Positions 24,518 to 33,429 of a stretch of DNA of 64,000 bases are shown piece after piece; within the stretch, counting starts at the first letter, position 1; every line of letters starts with the position of its first letter. The stretch comes from Dendrocalamus latiflorus (Eukaryota > Streptophyta > Magnoliopsida > Poales > Poaceae). The notes beneath the pieces are model-generated. The model did not search any database and was not told the DNA's origin. It saw only the letters and a list, made by a program, of their open reading frames with translations. The position numbers and the translations under genes were made by a program. The stretch spans positions 6,878,514 to 6,942,513 of the forward strand of contig CM029631.1 of NCBI GenBank assembly GCA_017311315.1. The letters are read 5' to 3'.

Positions 24518-24776
24518 CGGCGGCTCGCGCACTGGTCGGCGTGGTCGCTTTATGCTGATTTTCTTGTGGCCTTCCGACACGCTGTCTTGTTGGCTTGTTG
24601 CGTGTCAGGTGTGACGTCTTGCTACACACAAACAATACAATATACAAGCCATTTTTGTGCGATAAACTAGCTTGGGTGATTGTAACTTTTTTTGAGAGCG
24701 TGCCACATGCACAGCTTCTAAAAGTTCTAATCAATAGGAAATCTACGCGATTCATTTCTGAGCTGTATGGAGGCCT

Positions 24777-25050
24777 GATCAACTCGGTTTCGGCTTCTGG
24801 CTTCTGGCTTATTTTTCACTATTCATAAATTTCGTCTTTTTCTGAACTTTTGGCTTTTTGTTGAGCTTTTTTGCCGGTTCTTTTTTCCGTATTTGTTTGT
24901 ATTATACGTAATGGGCTAACATATTTTTATATTTTTAAATTTTTTTAAATTTAATTATGCTAAATAAGCCTCTGTCAGCTACAGTGCTTTTTTCAGCCAG
25001 CTACAGTGTTTTCAGCCATAAGCCATGAGCTTTTCAGCCAAACCGATCAC
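24777..25050. mobile_element. AT-rich hAT-like MITE upstream of GPN3
   Basis: The ends TGATCAACTCGGTTTCGGCT and the complement of AGCCAAACCGATCAC form an imperfect TIR. The interior matches the element at 17918-18180. It lies about 260 bp upstream of the GPN3 uORF. Confidence 0.55.
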
Positions 25051-25313
25051 CACCATAGCATTTTTTCCATTCATAGTAGATTATTCATCTTTACATAGTT
25101 TCTTACGCAAGGCCACATTTACAGGTGACACTTGCTGCCTTCCAGCAAACTAAATAAACAAAGTAATTATACATCATCGCGAAAAAATAATAAAAGTAAC
25201 TATACGTCAATGAAGATAAACGGAAATGTTTGCATCAACCTATATGGATGAATGAGTCACATTGATCAACCAGGAAAAGACAGTGAGCAGCATCTCACAT
25301 CCAGCCCGGCCGG

Positions 25314-25691
25314 TTAGCGCCGCGCCGGCGGTGGGGGGCAAGGTATATGCACGCTGTGGGAGGTGCACGACGGCCCTGCCGAGTCTGTCCGCTCCGCTAC
25401 GCTCCTCCCCCGCGGCCCAGCACCATCGCTGCCATCCACCGCCAGCAATGGTATCGCCGACGATGGCACCGCGCCATGATCAGCATTCGCGCCACGACCG
25501 GCGATCATCTCCTTATCCGTGGGTGGTCGGTTCTGGGCCTCGTCGCGGAGCAGTTCGTCGCCGCGATGAGGCACAGAAGAGGCTGCCGCCTCCCGCAGCT
25601 CCATCAGAATTGGTCTCGGGCAGGACCTCTCAACAAGGACAGAGGTGATCAGAAGAAAGGACGAGAGAAACGCGTACGGGTACCGTACCAT
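25314..25691 (-). CDS. Secreted peptide precursor with C-terminal Cys pair, 125 aa
   Basis: This is a single-exon minus-strand ORF preceded by a canonical TATAAAT box 136 bp upstream. Residues 1-20 (MVRYPYAFLSSFLLITSVLV) form a signal peptide with a strong hydrophobic core. The middle is charged, Ala/Arg/Asp-rich and looks disordered. The C-terminus reads Gly106-Pro-Ser-Cys109-Thr-Ser...Cys118 and then a proline run and Arg-Arg. The end resembles that of the peptide gene at 18663-18944 (Gly-Pro...Cys-Thr-Ser...Cys), hinting at one family of processed signalling peptides, perhaps CTNIP/SCREW-like. I do not recognise the full protein. A competing plus-strand ORF over the same bases lacks a promoter or signal. 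Confidence 0.55.
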   Translation of the reverse strand: MVRYPYAFLSSFLLITSVLVERSCPRPILMELREAAASSVPHRGDELLRDEAQNRPPTDKEMIAGRGANADHGAVPSSAIPLLAVDGSDGAGPRGRSVAERTDSAGPSCTSHSVHIPCPPPPARR

Positions 25692-25826
25692 TTGGTCTGG
25701 TGAGGTACTACGGCGGCGATGAAGTAGTTCCAGGTACTACTAAGCTTGCTTGGGAAGATTCAAACAAATAGCTAGCTTAATAACTTATGTGAGCTAAGAT
25801 TGAAGACGATGGAGTTGTACGCGTGG

Positions 25827-25833
25827 ATTTATA
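25827..25833 (-). promoter_or_regulatory. TATA box for the 125-aa peptide gene
   Basis: TATAAAT on the minus strand, in CTCTATAAATCC context, lies 136 bp before the ATG at 25691. This is a consensus plant TATA sequence at a suitable distance. Confidence 0.6.
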
Positions 25834-26099
25834 GAGGGAGGAGCGAAGAGACAGAGCAATGACAGGGAAAGGTCCTACCATTTTCACCATGAGAATATCA
25901 GCCGGCGAGATGCCATGCAACTTCAATTCGGTTCAAGTAACTTGCTCGCCACGCCCCCTTGTCCTGTACTCCTCTTCAGCCTTCATGTTCGGAGTGTTCA
26001 CTTGGAAATTACTTGTAATACAACTAAATTATAAAAGAGAAGTAATGGGAATAATGAAAACAATTCAAGAAAGAATAAAAAAAATAAAGTAGAGTTTTC

Positions 26100-27747
26100 C
26101 CGTCAAAACTCATTCGGCTTTAGAAATACCGAATGAATTAAACGCTCATAAAGGTTCCCAGACCGTCCAGGGACTGTCGGCACCATCTCGCGTTTGGATT
26201 CGTATCATCCGACAAGAAATTCCATTCTTACCTTTTACTGACTTACCTGCCGCAGTAGAAAAGCCAACAGTACAAAGCCCACCCATGGACCAAAAGGTCC
26301 TTAAAGCCCTCAGACTTAAGGAGTGAGATGATGAGAGAGGGGCATTCTAGTCATTGCACAAAGCCAAGAGAGTCTCACGGCCATGCCATAGTATAAGCCA
26401 GCATACCCCTTCTCACTTCCACCTCATTTCTTCATTGCCTCCCTAGACTGAGAATAAGGCCAGTGGTGGGGAATCACCCTTCACCACCGCCTACCTCGGC
26501 AATTAACCAAGCAAGTCACAGACCTAGTTCACCTCTCCACCAAGAGCAAGACCAGCCGAAAGCAAGTCATCCCCACCAGAAGGAAGGGAACAAGGAGGAG
26601 AAGGCCAAGAAGATAGGAGACCCCATGTAGTTGGCGAAGGGCGTGGCGTGAAGACAACGATGGCGAAGGAAGGACAACGCTGACGAGGCTTGGTCTACGG
26701 TTTACGGAACAGTGCAGGTTGACAGGTGGCCCCATGGGTCAGATGCACGGTTCACGGTGGACGGGGTGCATGGGAAGGCAAATGGTCACGGGCGCGTGGG
26801 TGCGAGTGAGCTGGCGGTGGGCGGTGCGAGGCGGGCAGCACGGACCGATGCGACGGCACACAAATCGAGGCGAACAGGCGGCTCTTCGGGTGAAGCAGTG
26901 GGGTTTGGTCGGCGACGACCGAGGCGGCGGGGGGTTGACCAAACGGCGACTCACAGACGGCGAACAGCGGCGGAGAACGCGAAGAACAACGACGAGGTGC
27001 GGCTTGCCAGAGATGACGACGAAGGATCAGGCGACGGTGAGATCGGTGAGACCGACGACGGCACATGGGCAAACTTCGGCGGAACGCACAGCGGAGCGGG
27101 ATGTGGAGGTCGAGGGTGGGCGCGACCTTAAATACCCGGGCCTCAAGGAGTCCACGGCGGGCACGGACGCCAAGTTCGGGAAGGAGACGCGCGGAAGGCG
27201 GCAACAAAGTCCACATAGTGGATGCGGATGCCGAGGTGGCGACGAAGATGGAGTCCGCGAAGACGACGACGCCTGCATCGACAGGTGGATGGGCCGGATG
27301 TAACGGCGCAACGAGAGAAGATGACCGATGGTCGACACGTGCCGACCATCCAGTGGGGGCACTTGCACGGATGGGTGACGCGTGGCTTGTCGGGCAGGTG
27401 GGCTGGCTCAGCCGAGCGGCAGGTTGGGTTGGGACGGCTGGCTAAAATGGGCTTCTACCCATTTAGCCTTTTAGGTATTTTCAGGATTTTTCTAATTCCG
27501 AAAATTCAACTAAATTCATTTGAGTTATAGAAAATAGCAAATAAATCCAAAAAATCACAAAAAAAATTCCTTGAGACTCAAGGAACTCAAATAAAATAAT
27601 TTGACAAATATTAATATTTAATTTAATCATATTAAATCCTTTTAGTCAATAAAAATTCCAATTAAGCTTTAATTAATTTCAGAAAAATCCGAATGGTGAA
27701 TTTTACTTTAAAAGCTTTAAAAAGGCTCTGAAAATCAGGATGTTACA
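26100..27747 (-). repeat. Probable Ty3/gypsy LTR (solo or truncated), minus strand
   Basis: The minus strand from 27747 begins TGTAACATCCTGATTTTC, the same opening TGTAACATCC as the 3.9 kb LTRs at 33430 and 43204. An AT-rich block, a GC-rich block (26700-27440) and a mixed segment follow, the same architecture as those LTRs. The sequence itself differs, so it is a different family. The left boundary is not defined (26100 is approximate) and I found no target duplication. The ORFs across the GC-rich block on both strands are not genes. Confidence 0.5.
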
Positions 27748-28161
27748 CTATCTTTCTTATTGAAGACTGGTCCTATGGATTGTCAGTGTATAAGGTGTTT
27801 ATTCTGATTTGATTGGAGGAGTTTATTATGTTCTTCAGCTACAGGGGCGGAGCCAGCATATAAGCATTGAGGTCCAGTGACCTCAATGAAATTTAGTAAA
27901 TTCTATAGAAAATTACTGTTTATTACTGTTCATCAGTGGAGGCAGGGGCGAAGCTAGGAATTGGATATGGGGGGGGGGCAAATAGACAACAAGTAGAGTA
28001 GAACCAATGAATCATGCCGGATTTACCGATCCAATAGTCACATATCAGACTATCAAAGTAATATGTTTCACAAATTATAATGCAAAGAAAATTAAATCTC
28101 TATTAACTTAAACTTAGCTCTACGACTACCAGCAAGATCATAGGCCTTAATAATATCATCA

Positions 28162-28416
28162 TTACTGATCAACTGGCAATTCTAAGATTTGAACACGTTT
28201 ACCAGGGTCTCTCTCAAATTTAGTAGCTACAATTGGTTGATGCTCGGCAGCCTCGGCTTCTAATAGTGCAGCAGCAACACTACTCTGATTATTAGGATTT
28301 TCCACATCATGTTCATTAGGAGTTTCCCCTTCCACGTTAGCACTTGAACCAACAGGCTTAAAAAAATTATGAATTGTCTTTCTCTTCTTCATATCATCTA
28401 AAATTGTATGGAACAA
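28162..28416 (-). pseudogene. hAT transposase N-terminal fragment (ZMYM/TTF type)
   Basis: The 84-codon frame has the characteristic start of plant TTF-zinc-finger hAT transposases: a Lys-rich KKRKTIHNFFKPV box, an acidic/Asn linker, then the ERDPGKR...ELPVDQ segment. The zinc finger, catalytic domain and dimerisation domain are missing, because the frame stops just where they should begin. It cannot make a working transposase. Confidence 0.7.
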
Positions 28417-28635
28417 ATAACAAATTTATTTGGTATTTTGGTAATGGAAATATCAAATATGGAATGCCTAAAGGCTAAAGCCGAATGCCTCACCGAATAC
28501 TATAGTCTGTAGAGATCATTGATCAGATTACCTGGCTGACGAGGATGGCCGGACGGGCGGGCGGCGACTTCACGGCGGACCGCGGACGGCGTCGGCGGAG
28601 GCGCATAGTATGGGTATGGTTTGCGCTTGCGCGGG

Positions 28636-28708
28636 CGGACGGCGGACGCGGTCACGCGGACGGACGGGCGGACGACGGACGCGGTCACGCGGACAGACGG
28701 GCGGACGG
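28636..28708. repeat. 33-bp GC-rich tandem repeat inside the inner hAT element
   Basis: GACGCGGTCACGCGGAC recurs at 28645 and 28678, within longer CGGACGGGCGGAC units. A further partial copy follows. Confidence 0.75.
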
Positions 28709-28973
28709 CTCCCGGTTGCGTCGCTTCACCTCCTTTGGAAACATGAAGCGGCGCCGTCCTGCTGGGCTAATTCAATTAGCCTAATTGCCAATTAGTAGCC
28801 AATTACTAATTGGGCTGCCTGCATCCAGTGGGGCCTGTGGGGGCTGGGCTGTCGTTGGGGGGTGCCAGGCCCCCCCGGCCCCCCCTCTCTCCGCCACTGA
28901 GTGGAGGGAACATCATCATGCAATGGAAGTGACCTCAATGTCCCTATCGTCTGGCTTCGCCCCTGTTCAGCTA

Positions 28974-29427
28974 CATCCCGATCCCGCTGCGGAGGCCGGC
29001 CGGTCGTCGCCGCTGCCCCTCGCCTGCATCCCGACGCCCACATTGTGCAAGGTAGCGGGGACGTCGCTTGTGCTTCGACCTTGCTCAAGTGTTGGCAGGT
29101 CGGCATGCGCCGCTGCTGGAACCACGGAGCAGTCGAGCAGCCCTTGCAGTGGAACGGCGACAAGAAAGAACAACTGCATTAGTTTGCACTCTGCAGAGAG
29201 CACAATATATTGGATCCTGGTTGTTCTAGTTAGCTTGGCTTTGGGTCTTGATATTGATACTTAACACTCGGTTACCAGCTCTAAGGCTTGCGGATGAGGG
29301 TGGTGGAAGGGGTGTCATTTATAGCACAGTAAAAGCTCTTACCGGTTCTATGATTTGCACATCACCAAATGGCAGCAAGTTGGAGCTCAGTGGCAGGATA
29401 AACCATGTGAAGTTTCACTAGGGAATA
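28974..29427. other. Unassigned GC-rich spacer
   Basis: Open frames occur on both strands (28785-29264 and shadows), but they start inside the hAT elements and show no motif. No promoter or repeat structure is evident. Confidence 0.3.
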
Positions 29428-29770
29428 ACACCATCTTTAATATTGTGTTTTAGCCGGTTCAAATAAGGAGAGAAAAGATATTGAATCGATTCAATACATT
29501 TGAGAGGTCATTTTAAGAAAAAAATTTATAAAAACGGACTCTACTTAAAAATCGATTCAAAACATTAAACAATTCATATGAGCATTAAGCAACTATATAG
29601 GATAGAGTACGGTTGAGAGGATATTATTATTTTATGGTTTTTAATATAACGTGGGTCCCAATTATTAGTAGGAATTTGTTCAATACATTGGAGAAAAATA
29701 AGATTAGTTCCTAAAATGCTTACGTGGCATAGTTTTGAATCTACCTTGATTCAATACACTGGAGATGCTC
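29428..29770. mobile_element. TA-flanked MITE, left of a pair
   Basis: TA at 29426-29427 and 29771-29772 flanks a segment whose ends (ACACCATCTTTAATATTG and the complement of TACACTGGAGATGCTC) are weakly inverted. Internal GATTCAATACA motifs recur. It abuts the next MITE, sharing its TA. Confidence 0.4.
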
Positions 29771-29772
29771 TA

Positions 29773-30064
29773 AGGGCATCTTCAATAGTATTATCTTAGC
29801 TATCTCTTAGGGTATTAAATGAGTAAAATTCTAGATAGAGGTGATAAGAGATAATGTGATGTCTCTAAGCATATTATTTCATATTTTAATAGAAGAGAGA
29901 GAAAAGCTATCTCTTGATCAAGAGCTAGTCTCATACACACATTCCAAGATTATGTGAGAGTGTCATGTGAGGCTATTTATGTTATGAGCTATGTGCTAAA
30001 AGTTAGTACTATTGGAGAAGTTGTCTTAGAGCTAGTAACTAGCTCATACTGTTGGAGATGCTCT
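29773..30064. mobile_element. TA-flanked MITE, right of a pair
   Basis: The ends AGGGCATCTTCAATAGTA and the complement of TACTGTTGGAGATGCTCT form a clear imperfect TIR, with TA at 29771-29772 and 30065-30066. The interior has repeated GAGCTA/TAGCTC words. It is consistent with a Tc1/mariner-type MITE, though not with the usual Stowaway ends. Confidence 0.5.
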
Positions 30065-31293
30065 TATGCAAGAGATAACTTAAGCTCGTAAACCAATACA
30101 AATAGTGAAAGAGAATGAGGCAGGAAGTTATGGTGAAAATAGTATAAAATAGTTAGATACATGCTTTATTGTTAAAGAGACTGTCTCTAGTGCTATTTGT
30201 AGATAAGATAAAAGTCTTACAAAAATTTTGAAAGACGTGCCCTTAGAATCACAACGTGCTTGTTCCCATCGCGACGTGGTTGCGCAAGCTGTGCAATCCT
30301 TCTCGATGGACGAGCTCATACGGTTTTGCGCGCGCCTTGTGCTGTATAATTCCAATTTCCAATTCAGGTTTTGTGCGCGCCTGCACTCGATCGGTGCGAA
30401 CGTCGCCGCAGAAAACACAATTACGAATCTCGCGGACGGTGCCGACTTCCTTTTCCCTGGTGGTTAACAGTTTTTGACGCGGAACCGGAGTCTTAGCTTC
30501 CTCGTAGTTACTGCGGTAGTGCAATCCCTGCTTCCAGCACTCGTTTTGCGCCAAAGTGAAAATGGAAGGTTTGTTTAGATGAAAGTGCAAAAGGATTGTA
30601 TTAGAAAATATGTACAAGTGCACAAGAGTCTGTGCAAACTCAAGAGTTTCAGGCTACAAACAAGTGAAAACAACCAAAGCAGTTATAGAAGGCTCTAAGG
30701 AGCAGTGGCTTGCAGGTGCAGCTAACTATTGAGGGCTTTTTTCTTAGATGAAAGTGAAAAAAAGAGGTTGGAATATGTATATGCAGATGTTTTCCTGCAT
30801 GCAATTTCCCGTGGATGTTTGATGTTTGTTTCTCCACTTGTACGGCGGGAGGAGGAGAAGAGACGAACACTGAACAGAGCGCGGCCTAGTTAGTCAGACC
30901 GTCTCGGCCCATATCCTGGAGAGAGCGGGCAGCCCACCAAAGCTTCGCACTAGGCCCATGACAGCGGCCCGGCCCCAACTTCCCAGCGTAGTCGCCGGCC
31001 GGCGCAGCCGACGACCATCCGGCAGGGGCACCTCACGGGCACGGGCGACGTGCTTACTGGTGCAATGTTCGAAGGTTGCCGGTCGATGCAGTAAGGTGCT
31101 GGGCGAGCCATGGGGTGTTGTGTTGATCGGCGGCTTGTTGCAGCTGTACGTGGGCACGAGTTGCTGGCCGCGTCCGCTACGGATCCCCGGCCCATAAAGG
31201 AGCGGGCCAACCCGTGTCAGGGCTCGAGCCCGGCCTGGTCGGCAAATCCGAACTAAGCATGGCTAGCGCCTAGCCCCCTGTGTTCTGCTTCGG
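30065..31293. other. Unassigned spacer
   Basis: Mixed composition, with short ORFs on both strands near 30130-30620 and 30890-31210 that share no motif with known proteins and have no promoter. I see nothing supportable as a gene. Confidence 0.3.
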
Positions 31294-32284
31294 CTGACTC
31301 GAGGAATTAATTAGGCAAAGGATCCGCCGCCAACGACTCAGTAGAGGATGGAAGCCCGGCAGCAAAACACCTACGACGGTAACGCCGCACATCCCCCCAA
31401 TCTTCTCTGTCAAATCCTTCGGAATAGAATCTGAGAATTTGAGATACAATCAGGAGTTGGGGAAAAGTAGCTACAACTAGAGAGATTAGGGCATAATAGC
31501 TAGATGCCTCTCTTTTCTTCATCAGAAGTGTATATATATGAGTCTTTACAATTAAGCTTTAATGTAAAGGATTACACCTCCGTTAAAAGACTTAATCCCT
31601 CACACATTAACTATTCATTGTAAGCTAATTTTCGATTACCAAACAGTAAGTACTGGCAGCACGGCAACCATTGATTTTCATCCGAAGAGGTATGCTTCAA
31701 TCCTGACCGCCCCTGATCACTTAGGTTGTGTTTGGTTTAGGGACAAGGTGGGATGGGATGGTTCTGTCCCTGGTTTTGAGATGGGATGATCCCATTTTTT
31801 GTTTGGTTGGGGGGATAGAGTCATCCTTGTTTTTTGTTTGGTTGGAAGGATAAAGTGGGATGGACATCCTTTGTTTGGATGGAAGGATGAAGGTGGGACA
31901 TGTGTGGCATTTGAGTTTTTTTTAAAAAAATTGAAGGCTATTGTTGATATGTTTCTACACATAAGCCTTTGAGTTTTTTTTTAAAAAAATTAAACAAAAC
32001 AGTACTTAAAAAAAATAAAGAGGTGGGATGACTCTATCCCATGCGGGATGACTCCGTCCCATGAAAAAAAGAGGATTGCCTGGTCCCGGATCTACAAGGA
32101 ATATTCTTAGTGGGGTGTCCTTGACTCTGCTTGTCTCCCATCCAAACACCTACAAAAACGGGTCCATCTCATTCCGTCCCACCTAGTCCTTGCAACCAAA
32201 CACATGGTTAAGGCTTCAAAGCAGCGACTTCTTCCGAGAAAACACTTTCAGACTTTCAGAACTCCATCTTCTTCAGACCTGACA
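31294..32284 (-). repeat. 3' LTR of the old gypsy element C, split by a MITE
   Basis: On the minus strand a G-rich tract (GGGGGGGGAGT) at about 32285-32297 is followed by TGTCAGGTCTGAAG at 32284, a typical polypurine-tract/LTR junction downstream of the pol remnant. Further along are a TATATATA stretch near 31532 and a mixed R/U5-like region. The far end near 31294 is a guess from a terminal CA. A 484-bp Tourist MITE (31724-32207) interrupts it. Confidence 0.45.
31724..32207. mobile_element. Tourist-like MITE
   Basis: TTA at 31721-31723 and 32208-32210 flanks ends GGTTGTGTTTGGTT and the complement of AACCAAACACATGG. The subterminal regions are GGTGGGATGGGATGG-type repeats in opposite orientation. 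It is the same broad family as 17145-17365. Confidence 0.75.
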
Positions 32285-32439
32285 ACTCCCCCCCCCCCAA
32301 TTAGCAAATCACTTGTCCTCAAGTGTTAGAATCAGGGAACCAAGTTTTGATGGTATTAGCATAAAAATCAGGAAAAGTACTCTTAATGAAATTAACGTCC
32401 TCTCAAGATGCATCTTCTGGGCCAAATTAACCCATCTGA

Positions 32440-33429
32440 CTAGCCATTGAGTCCAAATTGTGATTTCTGGGCAAAGCACGGGTTTCTATCACTTCTACTG
32501 GTTCTGTCTTGATCTTCCCATCCTTGCCTACTAATGGTAAATGGGCTAGGAACAGTAGTCGGCCCGCAGTATCTTTTAAGCTGACTCACATGAAACACTA
32601 GGTGAATATTCACATATGCAGGTAGTTGTAATCTGTAGGCCACTTTTCATACTTCAATGCCTACCTCAGTCCAAATGCAGCGGTTCTGTATGGTTGCATT
32701 TTCAAATAAACCGTGTCTCCCACTTCAAATTGCCTCTCACTCCAGTTCAAGTCAGCATACTTTTTCATCCTAGCTTGAGCTTGGGCTAGATTTATCTTTC
32801 AACCTATTAAGCATTGCTTGCTTCTCTTCCAGGAAGTTCCTAGCTTCCTCACCTTCAAGTCCAGGAATGACCACTTCATTTATCAAGGGAGGAGGGTATC
32901 CATATAATACTTGAAATGGAGATGCCTTGAGGGAAGTTTGAAAGGTGGTGTTGTACCACCACTCAGCCAATGCCAGCCATGCCAACCATTTCTCAGGCTC
33001 CTGCAATGCCATGCACCTAAGGTAGGACTCTCACATTGGTTGACTCTCTCCGTTTGCCCATCGGTTTGAGGATGGTATGCGGTGCTAAACCTTAGCTGCA
33101 CCTTTAGAGATTTAAACAATTCTTGCCATAGTTTACTTGTGAAAATCATGTCTCTATCTGACACAATGGCTATTGGAAATCCATGTAGTTTGAATATGTT
33201 GTCAATGAAAGCTTGTGTAACCATGTGGACTGTGTATGTATGTGATAATGGGACAAAATTTGCATACTTAGTGAATCTATCCACCACAACAAGAATTACC
33301 TCTTTCCCTTTTGAATTGGGCATTCCTTCAATGAAATTCATCGATATGTGGGTCCAGGCCATGTTGGGAATGGGTAATGGCTCCAATAATCCTGGATAGT
33401 GACAATGCTCAGCTTTGGAGCACTGATAG
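32440..33429 (-). pseudogene. Old gypsy element C: integrase core and distal pol
   Basis: The minus strand carries an integrase core (the SEHCHYPGLL-like linker, VVVDRFTKYANF, IVSDRDMIF, STAYHPQTDGQTERVNQ). After a frameshift near 33040 comes the segment with WYNTTFQTSLKASPFQVLYG. A further decayed piece at 32440-32643 matches the chromodomain-proximal FHVSQLKRY region. The first catalytic Asp of the DDE triad is replaced by Asn (HISMNFIEG). Together with the frameshifts this marks a dead copy. Its N-terminal continuation is at 47115-47487, displaced by insertion of element B. Confidence 0.88.

Larger units (their letters stand above)
27943..28899 (-). mobile_element. Inner hAT element nested in the outer one
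   Basis: It is flanked by its own 8-bp duplication, AGTGGAGG, at 27935-27942 and 28900-28907. The ends are CAGGGGCGAAGCTAG and the complement of CTCTCCGCCACTG, the CAGTGGCGGAG type common in plant hAT elements. It keeps a minus-strand transposase N-terminus, so it derives from an autonomous element by internal deletion. Confidence 0.85.
27842..28965. mobile_element. Outer hAT element, interrupted by an inner hAT element
   Basis: An 8-bp target duplication, TTCAGCTA, lies at 27834-27841 and 28966-28973. The ends are CAGGGGCGGAGCCAGC and the complement of CTGGCTTCGCCCCTG, followed inward by paired TGACCTCAATG segments. Without the inner insertion the element is only about 160 bp, a MITE. Confidence 0.85.

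Noticed and set aside
25262..25648. Plus-strand ORF overlapping the 125-aa secreted peptide gene
   Set aside because: No TATA box or signal peptide on that strand; the minus-strand ORF has both.
26712..27530. Overlapping ORFs of 100-190 codons on both strands
   Set aside because: They sit in a GC-rich LTR-like block with no promoter, motif or splice support, and the strands overlap.
28785..29264. 159-codon + strand ORF
   Set aside because: Starts inside a hAT element and crosses its end into the target site; opposite-strand ORFs are equally open and no motif is visible.
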